A model generated the notes under the pieces. The model made no database searches, had not been told where the DNA came from, and worked only from the letters and a program-made list of their open reading frames with translations. A program made the position numbers and the translations under genes. Shown piece by piece: positions 1-6,326 of a stretch of DNA of 6,555 nucleotides; within the stretch, counting starts at the first letter, position 1, and each line of letters starts with the position of its first letter. The DNA lies in the NCBI GenBank assembly GCA_945927915.1, contig CAMEMX010000083.1, positions 1 through 6,555 of the forward strand. Reading direction: 5' to 3'. Source of the DNA: an uncultured Clostridia bacterium (GTDB lineage Bacteria > Bacillota > Clostridia > Oscillospirales > Oscillospiraceae).

Positions 1-16
1 TGCATAGAGTATAGCG

Positions 17-835
17 TCAGCAGCGGCAGGCCGGCGGCGTTTTCCCGCACTCGCCCGGATGCGCCTCCGGGAAGAATGCCCGCATCGGAAAATCAATGCG
101 GCTGAACAGCTCGCACGGGTCTTCCTCGCAGCATTCCTCGTCGCAGCATTCACGCGTCGGCGCGCAGTATTCGCGCGGCTCGACGGCGAGCTGCGTCTCG
201 CGCTCGAGCCGGACGGTGGAAAACTGGCCGATGGTGACATACAGCCGCTTGCACTCGCCGGTCAGCACGAGCTGCTCGCCGAAGCTCTCGACGATGTTCG
301 ACGGGAACTCGGTCAGCTCCGTCTCGCAGCGGCAGCACTCGCAGACCTCCTTGACCTTTGCCGAGAGGATCATCGGGTCGAGCGCCTCGATGACCGCCAG
401 CGGCACCTCGCCGCCGAGCAGACGCTCGGCGCACGGCACCTTGTCTGTGCTGCGGAAGGTCTTGGCACAGCTCTTGCCACCGTAGAGCACGACGCGCTTG
501 GCAAAGACCGCAAGACCCGTAATGGTGGTCGGGCGCGTGCCGCCCAGGATCGCGTCGCCGATGATGCGGTAGTAGAACGTCAGGTCGACCGCATAATGTC
601 CCACCTTATAGGTAAGAGGCTCGACCCCGACGTCGACGAACAGCAGCTCCGCGCAGCGCGTTTTTGCGCCGGTCGCGCCGTCCAGGGCCGCCTGAGACTG
701 CTTGGTCAGGTAGACGCGAAGCTCCTCCACGCAGTCCTTATCCAGACAACTGTCCATGATCTGATGGGTATGAATGCAGACGGGCTTGCAGAGCTCCATG
801 CCGTCCGCTGCTTCAGGGATGTTTTCCGGCATCAT
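17..835 (-). CDS. Cys-rich conserved hypothetical protein, probably sporulation-associated
   Basis: A 272-residue protein of unknown function. It has no signal peptide and no obvious membrane segment. It contains 21 cysteines, several clustered: Cys16/20/30/35 near the N-terminus, CECCRC at 165-170, ECCDEECC around 229-236, Cys241, and Cys263/270/272 at the very end. The N-terminal motif (DSCLDKDCVEELRVYLT, 28-44) resembles that of uncharacterised proteins I recall from spore-forming Clostridia; that recognition is from memory. The middle (about 60-125 and 190-215) is beta-rich and non-repetitive. A GGGAGG ribosome binding site (841-846, minus strand) sits 5 nt before the first ATG and 8 nt before a second, adjacent ATG (830-832), so either start is possible. 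A sigma-E-like promoter lies upstream, which suggests mother-cell expression, perhaps as a disulfide-rich or metal-binding spore-layer protein; that role is inference. It is transcribed away from the operon on its right. Confidence 0.85.
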   Translation of the reverse strand: MMPENIPEAADGMELCKPVCIHTHQIMDSCLDKDCVEELRVYLTKQSQAALDGATGAKTRCAELLFVDVGVEPLTYKVGHYAVDLTFYYRIIGDAILGGTRPTTITGLAVFAKRVVLYGGKSCAKTFRSTDKVPCAERLLGGEVPLAVIEALDPMILSAKVKEVCECCRCETELTEFPSNIVESFGEQLVLTGECKRLYVTIGQFSTVRLERETQLAVEPREYCAPTRECCDEECCEEDPCELFSRIDFPMRAFFPEAHPGECGKTPPACRC

Positions 836-922
836 TTATACCTCCCAAAACGATTTCAGCAATCGCGGACGGGCGTTTTTTCCCTTCCCGCGTTTCCGCA
901 AGCAGAAATTTGCTTTCACAAC

Positions 923-950
923 ATTGTATGCGCCGCAAGGGAGAATGTGA
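923..950 (-). promoter_or_regulatory. Sigma-E-like sporulation promoter for the Cys-rich gene
   Basis: Read on the minus strand, TCACATT (950-944) is followed by a 13-nt spacer and CATACAAT (930-923). The known mother-cell sigma-E consensus is roughly KMATATT, 13-15 nt, CATACAMT, so the -10 matches fully and the -35 differs at one position. The start of transcription would fall near 916, giving a leader of about 80 nt before the gene that starts at 835. I see no good sigma-A promoter for this gene in the gap. This is pattern matching only. Confidence 0.55.
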
Positions 951-983
951 AATCCCGGACGGTGCAGATTTTGCGGATAGCCG

Positions 984-1012
984 TAGACAAACCGCAGATT
1001 ATGTGATAAAAT
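984..1012 (+). promoter_or_regulatory. Sigma-A promoter (extended -10) for the six-gene operon
   Basis: TAGACA (984-989) is followed by a 17-nt spacer and TAAAAT (1007-1012). The -10 is preceded by TGTGA (1002-1006), giving an extended -10 of the TRTGN type typical of Firmicutes. Transcription would start near 1019, leaving a leader of only about 25 nt before the first gene. It lies back to back with the leftward sigma-E-like promoter, about 33 bp away. No operator or riboswitch is visible in the short leader. Confidence 0.65.
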
Positions 1013-1044
1013 GAACATAAGAATAGAATGGAAGAGGTATGCGC

Positions 1045-1764
1045 GTGAAAACGGATGTTCTGGGTGTGCTCTATGACAACGTAACAATGCAGGAGGCGCT
1101 GGAGCGCGGAGCCGCGCTTCTGGAGGCGGACGCCCCCGCCTATTGCGTCACGCCGAACGCCGAGATGGCTTATGAGGCGCTGCACGACGAGGCGTTCCGC
1201 GCGGTGCTCAACGGTGCATCGCTCGTCCTGCCCGACGGCGCAGGCGTCGTCCTCGGCGCAAAAATTCTGAAAACGCCCCTGAAGCAGAAGGTCGCGGGCA
1301 TCGAATTCGCGCAGAATCTGCTGCCCATCCTCGAAGAGACCGGAAAACACCTGTTCCTTCTGGGCAGCAAGCCCGGCGTCGCGGAGCTTGCCGCGGAAAA
1401 AATGCTGCAAAAGCACCCGAAGCTGTGCGTCTGCGGCACGATGGACGGGTACTTTAAGGACGACAGCGAGGCCGTCGCGCGCATCAACGAGGCGCGTGCG
1501 GACGTCGTTTTCGTCTGCCTCGGCGCGCCGAAGCAGGAATATTTCATGCAGAAGCACGCGCCGGAGCTGAACGTGCATCTGATGATCGGTCTGGGCGGCA
1601 CGCTCGACGGCATCGCCGGCACGGTCAAGCGTGCACCGCGGTGGATGATCCGCCTGCAGCTTGAGTGGCTCTACCGCCTCATCAAGCAGCCCAGCCGCCT
1701 CGGACGCATGATGCGTCTTCCGAAATTTGTCTTTGCGGCGATCAAAAAAAGAATGAAAGGGTAA
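1045..1764 (+). CDS. WecG/TagA/CpsF family glycosyltransferase (GT26)
   Basis: Probably transfers an N-acetylhexosamine (ManNAc in the characterised TagA/TarA enzymes) from a UDP-sugar to undecaprenyl-diphosphate-GlcNAc at the inner face of the membrane, an early step in wall teichoic acid or related surface polymer synthesis. Family motifs are in order: TPNAEM (36-41), PDGAGVV (63-69), LGAPKQE (159-165), GLGGTLDGIAG (182-192), and a basic C-terminal tail with KRAPRWM and LEWLYRL (195-212). Thr36, Asn38 and Asp64 line up with the active-site Thr, Asn and Asp of structurally studied TagA; the basic tail matches the membrane-associating appendage. At 239 residues it has full family length. I chose GTG at 1045 because GAAGAGG (1031-1037) lies 7 nt upstream; the in-frame ATG at 1039 has only 1 nt of spacing. 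The resulting start, MKTDVLGV, also looks natural for the family. The real polymer and acceptor cannot be told from this window. First gene of the operon. Confidence 0.92.
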   Translation: MKTDVLGVLYDNVTMQEALERGAALLEADAPAYCVTPNAEMAYEALHDEAFRAVLNGASLVLPDGAGVVLGAKILKTPLKQKVAGIEFAQNLLPILEETGKHLFLLGSKPGVAELAAEKMLQKHPKLCVCGTMDGYFKDDSEAVARINEARADVVFVCLGAPKQEYFMQKHAPELNVHLMIGLGGTLDGIAGTVKRAPRWMIRLQLEWLYRLIKQPSRLGRMMRLPKFVFAAIKKRMKG

Positions 1765-1769
1765 TGAAC

Positions 1770-2438
1770 ATGGGAAAGCTGATCGTGTTTGAAGGAACCG
1801 ACGGTTCCGGCAAGACCACGCAGTTCGCGCTTCTGACCAAACGGCTGAAAGCACTCGGCATCGACTTCAGAACCATGGATTTTCCGCAGTATTCCGAGCC
1901 CTCGTCATCGCTCATCCGAATGTATCTCGGCGGCGAATTCGGCAGCAAGCCCTCCGACGTCAACGCTTACGCCGCCTCCACCTTCTACGCCGTCGACCGC
2001 TACGCCTCCTACCGCAAGGTCTGGGGCAAATACTATAATAACGGCGGCCTGATGCTCTCGAACCGCTACACCACCTCCAACGCCGTCCATCAGGCCTCCA
2101 AGGAGCCTGCCGCGGATCGCGAGGCGTTTTTCCGCTGGCTGTACGAATTTGAATACCGGCACATGGAACTTCCCGAGCCGGATCTCGTCATATATCTGGA
2201 TGTTCCGACCGATCTGACGGGGCAGATGCTCCGCAAGCGCGAGGAAAAGACCCACACGCACGCCGACATCCACGAGCAGAACATGGACTACCTGCGCCTG
2301 TGCCGCGACACCGGCCTGGAGGCTGCGCATTTTTACGGCTGGACGATCATCAACTGCGCGGAAGGCGGCAAAATGCGCACCATCGACGACATACACAATG
2401 AGATCTTCCGCCTTGTGCAGAAGTGTCTGGAGGAATAA
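1770..2438 (+). CDS. Thymidylate kinase-like P-loop kinase
   Basis: A 222-residue cytoplasmic kinase of the dTMP kinase family, which phosphorylates dTMP to dTDP with ATP. The P-loop GTDGSGKT is at residues 9-16. VDRYAS (75-80) lies where the family binds the nucleotide, PEPDLVIYLDVP (135-146) is the typical core strand, and RKREEKTHTHADIHE (155-169) occupies the LID region. The DRY/H motif expected after the second strand reads NRY (98-100, in LSNRYTTSN), so the conserved Asp is Asn. The GAAAGGG site (1755-1761) is 8 nt from the ATG at 1770 but only 2 nt from an in-frame ATG at 1764 that overlaps the previous stop codon; I therefore prefer 1770. It belongs to a divergent clostridial type and may be a second, non-canonical Tmk paralogue or a related deoxynucleotide kinase. 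I leave the symbol blank for that reason. Confidence 0.88.
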   Translation: MGKLIVFEGTDGSGKTTQFALLTKRLKALGIDFRTMDFPQYSEPSSSLIRMYLGGEFGSKPSDVNAYAASTFYAVDRYASYRKVWGKYYNNGGLMLSNRYTTSNAVHQASKEPAADREAFFRWLYEFEYRHMELPEPDLVIYLDVPTDLTGQMLRKREEKTHTHADIHEQNMDYLRLCRDTGLEAAHFYGWTIINCAEGGKMRTIDDIHNEIFRLVQKCLEE

Positions 2439-2440
2439 TT

Positions 2441-2983
2441 ATGGTTTATATCATTCTCGGCAAGGGCTTCGAGGAGGCCGAGGCGCTCGTCCCCTGCGAT
2501 CTGCTGCGCCGTGCGGGAGTCGACGTCCGCTTCGCCGGCATTGGCGGCACGCAGATCACCGGCAGCCGGGGCATCACCCTCTGCGCCGACTGCACCGTGG
2601 AGGAAACCGACCTCGCCGCTGCCGAAATGCTCGTTCTGCCCGGCGGTCTGGGCGGCGTCGCCTCGATTTTGGAAAGCCCGGCCGTGCTGTCCGCCGTCCG
2701 CGCGGTCTATGAGGCCGGACGCTATGTCGCAGCCATCTGCGCCGCGCCGACCGTTCTTGCCCGCCTCGGCATTACGGACGGCAAAAACGCCACCTGCTAT
2801 CCCGGCATGGAGGGCGAAATGGGCAGCGCGAAAATGCAGGCGCTTCCCGCCGTCACCGACGGCAGGGTCATCACGGGCCGCGCCGCCGGTGCTGCGTTCG
2901 ACTTTGCCCTCGCGCTTATCACCGCGCTGCGCGGGCAGGAAATTGCCGCGCAGGTCGCTGACGGCATCGTATATCGCGGGTAA
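2441..2983 (+). CDS. DJ-1/PfpI (ThiJ) family protein
   Basis: A 180-residue single-domain cytoplasmic protein of the DJ-1/ThiJ/PfpI superfamily. The N-terminus has the family GFEEAEA motif (9-15) with the conserved Glu residues. VLPGG (65-69) precedes the nucleophile elbow AAICAAPTVLA (97-107), where Cys100 is the expected reactive cysteine. TGRAAGAAFDFALALI (145-160) corresponds to the SRGPGTSFEFALAI stretch of human DJ-1. The position of the DJ-1 His126 appears to be Tyr120 (TCYPG); this position varies in bacterial members. Proposed roles for relatives include oxidative-stress protection, glyoxalase or deglycase activity and chaperone function; which applies here is unknown. The GGAGGA site (2429-2434) lies inside the end of the kinase gene, 6 nt before the ATG, and only 2 bp separate the genes, so they are probably translated from one transcript. 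Confidence 0.9.
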   Translation: MVYIILGKGFEEAEALVPCDLLRRAGVDVRFAGIGGTQITGSRGITLCADCTVEETDLAAAEMLVLPGGLGGVASILESPAVLSAVRAVYEAGRYVAAICAAPTVLARLGITDGKNATCYPGMEGEMGSAKMQALPAVTDGRVITGRAAGAAFDFALALITALRGQEIAAQVADGIVYRG

Positions 2984-2990
2984 GCCCGCG
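2975..2990. other. Small GC-only hairpin at the DJ-1 stop codon
   Basis: CGCGGG (2975-2980), a TAAG loop containing the stop codon (2981-2983), then CCCGCG (2985-2990): a perfect 6-bp stem. No T-run follows, so it is not an intrinsic terminator. It sits just before the mltG ribosome binding site (2996-3004) and could act as a weak mRNA stability or pausing element, or be chance in GC-rich DNA. Confidence 0.35.
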
Positions 2991-3010
2991 CTTCCGAAAG
3001 GAGGACAGCA

Positions 3011-4453
3011 ATGTCTGATAAATTTGACGATCTTTACGGCTCCGACGAAGAGCTTTCGATCGACGAGCTGATTTCGGAAACGAAGCAGCAGCTCGAACAG
3101 TCGCCGGAGCTTCCCGCGGACGACGGCGAATACGCCGCGCCGGAGCAGCCGCCCGTGCAGGAGCCGTACTACGCGCCGGAGGCGCAGGACTTTGACCCGG
3201 ATTTCGGCGCCGCCTTTGACGATTACGGCGAATACGAGGACGAGCAGATGCCTCCCGCCCCGCAGGACGACTATCAGACCGACGGGGAGCCCGGATCAGA
3301 AGACGTGCCTCCGCCCGAAAAGCCCCGCCGCAAGGCAAAGCGCCGCATTTTGCCGCTGTTCGTCAAGATCGCGCTCTACCTCGTGATCGTCGGCGTGGCC
3401 GCCGTCGGCCTCGGCTACGGCATCTGGGAATGCGCGCAGGACGTGATGGCCTTCGGCCGGTCGGACGAGACGCTGACCGTGAGCATCCGCGAGGGCGACA
3501 CGCTCGACGACATCGCACAGATGCTCGCGGACAAGGGCGTCATCAAGTACCCGTGGCTGTTCAAGTTCTACTGCAAATTCACCGACTCGACCGACACGAT
3601 GGATCCCGGCACCTATGTCATCAGCTACAATTTCGACTATCACGCGCTGGTCAACGGCATGATCGCCAACAGCCCCAACCGCACCACCGTCCGCGTGATG
3701 ATCCCGGAGGGCATGACGTCCGCGCAGATCTTCGCGCTGATGGAGAAAAACGGCGTCTGCTCCGCCGATGACCTTGCAAAGTGCGCCGCTGAGACGGAAT
3801 TTGACTACTGGTTCTTAGAGGGCATTCCCTACGGCGCGGAAAACCGGCTGGAGGGCTTCCTCTTCCCGGACACCTACGACTTCTACGAGGGCGACGACCC
3901 CAAGCGCGTGCTGGACAAGCTGCTGACCAACTTCGGCCGCAAGTTCTCCGACGACACGCGCGAGCGTCTGGACACCTTCAACGAGGCTTTTGCCGAGCAG
4001 ATGCGCGCGGCAGGCTACGACGAAGACTATATCGCCTCCCACCGCTTCACCGTCTACGACCTGATCACCGTCGCCTCGATGATCGAGCGCGAGACAGCCG
4101 GCGCGGACGAGAGCGCGACGATCGCCTCCGTCATCTATAACCGCCTGTGCGACCCGGCCAACTGGCCCTATCTCAACATCGACGCGACCGTGGTCTACGC
4201 CCTCGGCGGCGTCAACCGCCCGCTGACCTATGAGGATACGCAGATCGACAGCCCGTACAACACCTACAAGCACGCCGGTCTGCCCGTCGGCCCGATCTCC
4301 AACCCCGGCCTTTCGAGCATCGCCGCCGCGCTGAACCCCGCGGACACGGACTACTATTTCTACGCGTTGGACAAGTCCACCGGCGCTCATCACTTCTCGA
4401 AGACCTATGATGAGCACAACGCTTTCTTACAGGAGCAGGAAGATGCGGAATAA
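3011..4453 (+). CDS. mltG: Endolytic murein transglycosylase MltG (YceG-like)
   Basis: A membrane-anchored lytic transglycosylase that cuts nascent peptidoglycan strands, leaving 1,6-anhydroMurNAc ends, and is thought to set glycan strand length beside the elongation machinery. It has 480 residues. A cytoplasmic N-terminus of about 105 residues is rich in Asp, Glu and Pro. A basic stretch (KPRRKAKRR, 104-112) precedes one membrane helix (about 114-137). A LysM-like domain follows (about 155-195, EGDTLDDIAQMLADKGV), then the YceG catalytic domain (about 225-475). Catalytic Glu359 lies in ASMIERET (355-362), the counterpart of Glu218 in E. coli MltG. Other family motifs are EGFLFPDTYDF (281-291), SVIYNRL (373-379) and SPYNTYKHAGLPVGPISNPG (414-433). 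A strong GAAAGGAGG site (2996-3004) lies 6 nt before the ATG. The 3' end overlaps the next gene by 11 bp. Identification is firm. Confidence 0.96.
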   Translation: MSDKFDDLYGSDEELSIDELISETKQQLEQSPELPADDGEYAAPEQPPVQEPYYAPEAQDFDPDFGAAFDDYGEYEDEQMPPAPQDDYQTDGEPGSEDVPPPEKPRRKAKRRILPLFVKIALYLVIVGVAAVGLGYGIWECAQDVMAFGRSDETLTVSIREGDTLDDIAQMLADKGVIKYPWLFKFYCKFTDSTDTMDPGTYVISYNFDYHALVNGMIANSPNRTTVRVMIPEGMTSAQIFALMEKNGVCSADDLAKCAAETEFDYWFLEGIPYGAENRLEGFLFPDTYDFYEGDDPKRVLDKLLTNFGRKFSDDTRERLDTFNEAFAEQMRAAGYDEDYIASHRFTVYDLITVASMIERETAGADESATIASVIYNRLCDPANWPYLNIDATVVYALGGVNRPLTYEDTQIDSPYNTYKHAGLPVGPISNPGLSSIAAALNPADTDYYFYALDKSTGAHHFSKTYDEHNAFLQEQEDAE

Positions 4454-5669
4454 ACCCGAGCTTTTAGCGCCTGCGGGCGATATGGAGCGGCTGAAAATGT
4501 CCGTTCTCTACGGCGCCGACGCGGTCTATCTCGCCGGGACAAGCTTCGGGATGCGCTCCTTCGCGGGGAATTTCTCCCCGGAGGAGCTGCCCGAGGCCGT
4601 CCGCTTCGCCCACGACCACGGCGTCAAGGTCCACGTCACCGTCAACACTCTGCCCCGCAGCGACGAGCTTGCGGGGCTTCCCGCGCATCTGGAGCGGCTC
4701 AACGCCTGCGGCGTCGACGCGCTCATCATCGCGGATCTCGGCGTCTTCCGCGCCGCGGAGAAATACGCCCCCAACTGCGAGCGCCACGTCTCCACGCAGG
4801 TCAGCATTGCCAACTATGCCTGCGCGAACGCGTGGTACGACCTCGGCGCAAAGCGCGTCGTCCTCGCGCGGGAGCTTTCGCTCGACGAGATCCGCACCAT
4901 CCGGCAAAACACACCGAAAGCGCTGGAGATTGAGACCTTCGCCCACGGCGCAATGTGCGTGTCCTACTCCGGCCGCTGCCTTTTGTCCAATTATATGACC
5001 GGGCGCGACAGCAACCGCGGCGCCTGCGCGCAGCCCTGCCGCTATCAGTACGCCCTGATGGAGGAAAAGCGTCCCGGCGAATTTTTCCCCATGTTTGAGG
5101 ACGAAAAGGGCACCTACATCATGAATTCCCGCGATATGTGCATGATCGACCACTTGGGCGACCTCATGGACGCCGGCGTAAACTGCCTGAAGATCGAAGG
5201 GCGCGCCAAATCGGCCTATTACGCAGCCATCGTCACGGGCGCTTACCGCCATGTCCTCGACGACGTCGCCGCAGGCCGCAGCGTCGACCCCGTCTGGCGC
5301 GACGAGGTCGAGCACGTCTCGCACCGGCGCTATTCCACCGGCTTTTTCTACGGCGAGCCGGGGCAGTACACGAGCAATTCGCGCTATATTCGCGACTGGC
5401 AGGTCTGCGCCATCGTCACCGGCTGCGACAAAAACGGCCTTGCGACCCTCTCGCTGCGCAACAAGTTCGCCGCCGGCGACACGGTCGAGTTGGTCGGGCC
5501 GGATCTGCGCCCGTTTTCCATGACCGTGCCGGTCATGCGCGGCGCAGACGGCTTGATTCTGAACGAGCCGCGCACCCCGCAGATGACCTTTACCATGCAG
5601 CTTCCCTGCCCCGTGCCGCCTTTGAGCATCGTCCGGCGCGCGGTGGAGCTCAGCCCGACGGAGGAATAA
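4443..5669 (+). CDS. U32-family (TrhP-like) tRNA hydroxylation protein
   Basis: A 408-residue U32 family protein, historically called a peptidase or collagenase. The characterised close relatives (E. coli TrhP/YegQ; B. subtilis YrrN and YrrO) take part in prephenate-dependent hydroxylation of U34 in tRNA, the first step to mo5U/cmo5U. The N-terminus ELLAPAGDMERLK (6-18) and YGADAVYLAG (23-32) is typical. The sequence ETFAHGAMCVSYSGRCLLS (164-182) fits the U32 signature E-x-F-x2-G-[SA]-[LIVM]-C-x4-G-x-C-x-[LIVM]-S completely. Cys172, 179, 195, 199 and 233 are candidates for the 4Fe-4S cluster described in relatives such as UbiU/UbiV. INSR-like and KIEGRAKS (250-257) motifs follow, with a small C-terminal beta domain (about 315-400). 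ATG 4443 is chosen because AGGAG (4431-4435) lies 7 nt upstream; it overlaps mltG by 11 bp. Linkage to mltG also occurs in B. subtilis. rRNA hydroxylation (RlhA-like) is the less likely alternative. Confidence 0.92.
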   Translation: MRNKPELLAPAGDMERLKMSVLYGADAVYLAGTSFGMRSFAGNFSPEELPEAVRFAHDHGVKVHVTVNTLPRSDELAGLPAHLERLNACGVDALIIADLGVFRAAEKYAPNCERHVSTQVSIANYACANAWYDLGAKRVVLARELSLDEIRTIRQNTPKALEIETFAHGAMCVSYSGRCLLSNYMTGRDSNRGACAQPCRYQYALMEEKRPGEFFPMFEDEKGTYIMNSRDMCMIDHLGDLMDAGVNCLKIEGRAKSAYYAAIVTGAYRHVLDDVAAGRSVDPVWRDEVEHVSHRRYSTGFFYGEPGQYTSNSRYIRDWQVCAIVTGCDKNGLATLSLRNKFAAGDTVELVGPDLRPFSMTVPVMRGADGLILNEPRTPQMTFTMQLPCPVPPLSIVRRAVELSPTEE

Positions 5670-5671
5670 CC

Positions 5672-6244
5672 ATGGAAAACAGACACATTCCGTATGAATA
5701 CCGCAGCGATGTACGCTCGCTCGACCTGCTCAACGGCATTACCTTTGCAAGCAAGCAGGTCCTGCGCAGCGACCGCCCGATCCGGCCGCTGTCTTCCCGC
5801 ATCACGGCGCTGTATATTCTTGCCGCGGTCAACGGGTTATTCTTCTTTGCTACGCTCTATGTCAAGGGCAGTTGGCTGTCACAAGAAGTCCTGTTGCCGC
5901 TCAGGTATGCCCTTTGTGCCTCCGCCGTGCTCTGGGCAATGCAGGCGTTCAATCTGCAAAAGCGCTTTAATCACATCTGCTGCCACGACTTGAATGCCCC
6001 GGCCGAAAGCGGCGTGTTCTTCCTTGACGCAATCGGCTTCTGCGACACTTGCAGCACCGGTGAGGTGCACAAGCCGCTCTGGCGCGATTTTCAGGCGTGC
6101 GTCATCACACCGGAGATCATCGTCTTGCTCTTTGAAACCACCACGATCTGTTGCTCCTATTCCCCGCAGGTCGAGCAGGCGCTTACCTCTGCGTTGCAGG
6201 AGCGCAGCTTTGGCGACCGGGTCCTCCACCGCCGCATCGCTTAA
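5672..6244 (+). CDS. Hypothetical two-helix membrane protein, possibly YcxB-like
   Basis: A 190-residue protein I do not recognise by name. A polar N-terminus (1-40, ending in basic SDRPIRPLSSR) leads to two hydrophobic segments at about 43-63 (ITALYILAAVNGLFFFATLYV) and 74-94, predicted membrane helices with a very short loop between them. The soluble C-terminus (about 95-190) has alternating beta-like stretches. LWRDFQACVITPEIIVLLFETTTICCSYSP (136-165) recalls the C-terminal part of YcxB-like proteins, where a W-D-I-like strand is followed by a hydrophobic strand. That resemblance is weak and from memory. Eight cysteines are present, including Cys103-Cys104 and Cys124-x2-Cys127. A GGAGGA site (5660-5665) lies 6 nt before the ATG. 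The gene begins 2 bp after the U32 stop, so it is probably the last gene of the operon. Its function is unknown. Confidence 0.82.
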   Translation: MENRHIPYEYRSDVRSLDLLNGITFASKQVLRSDRPIRPLSSRITALYILAAVNGLFFFATLYVKGSWLSQEVLLPLRYALCASAVLWAMQAFNLQKRFNHICCHDLNAPAESGVFFLDAIGFCDTCSTGEVHKPLWRDFQACVITPEIIVLLFETTTICCSYSPQVEQALTSALQERSFGDRVLHRRIA

Positions 6245-6272
6245 AAATCTTTACTTTTTTTGAAAAAAGGGC

Positions 6273-6301
6273 TTGCATTTTCGGAGAACCTATGCTAATA
6301 T
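6273..6301 (+). promoter_or_regulatory. Sigma-A extended -10 promoter for tRNA-Arg
   Basis: TTGCAT (6273-6278), a 17-nt spacer and TAATAT (6296-6301), with TATGC (6291-6295) directly before the -10, giving a full TRTGN extended -10. Transcription should start near 6308, about 19 nt before the mature tRNA end. The AT-rich run upstream (about 6241-6268) could serve as an UP element. It lets the tRNA be expressed separately from the operon ending at 6244. Confidence 0.8.
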
Positions 6302-6326
6302 ATTTAAGCGCGTTAAGCGTGGGTAT

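Noticed and set aside
900..915. Inverted repeat AAGCA-GAAATT-TGCTT in the divergent gap as an operator
   Set aside because: Only 5 bp per arm and no second copy near the other promoter; chance is the simpler explanation.
59..1006. Long plus-strand open frame opposite the Cys-rich gene
   Set aside because: Composition is Arg/Leu/Ala-rich shadow translation, there is no ribosome binding site, and it runs through both promoters of the divergent gap. The minus-strand gene has a good ribosome binding site and family-like motifs.
916..1854. 312-codon minus-strand open frame opposite the glycosyltransferase
   Set aside because: It is the antisense shadow of a gene with clear GT26 motifs, and its translation shows no recognisable domain. 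GC-rich DNA commonly gives such open frames; the same holds for those at 1905-2396, 3815-4417 and 4464-5324.
6254..6269. CTTTTTTTGAAAAAAG as a terminator for the six-gene operon
   Set aside because: The pairing is almost all A-T with a 2-nt loop and no GC stem or following U-tract. No convincing terminator is visible between 6245 and the tRNA promoter, so readthrough into the tRNA is possible.
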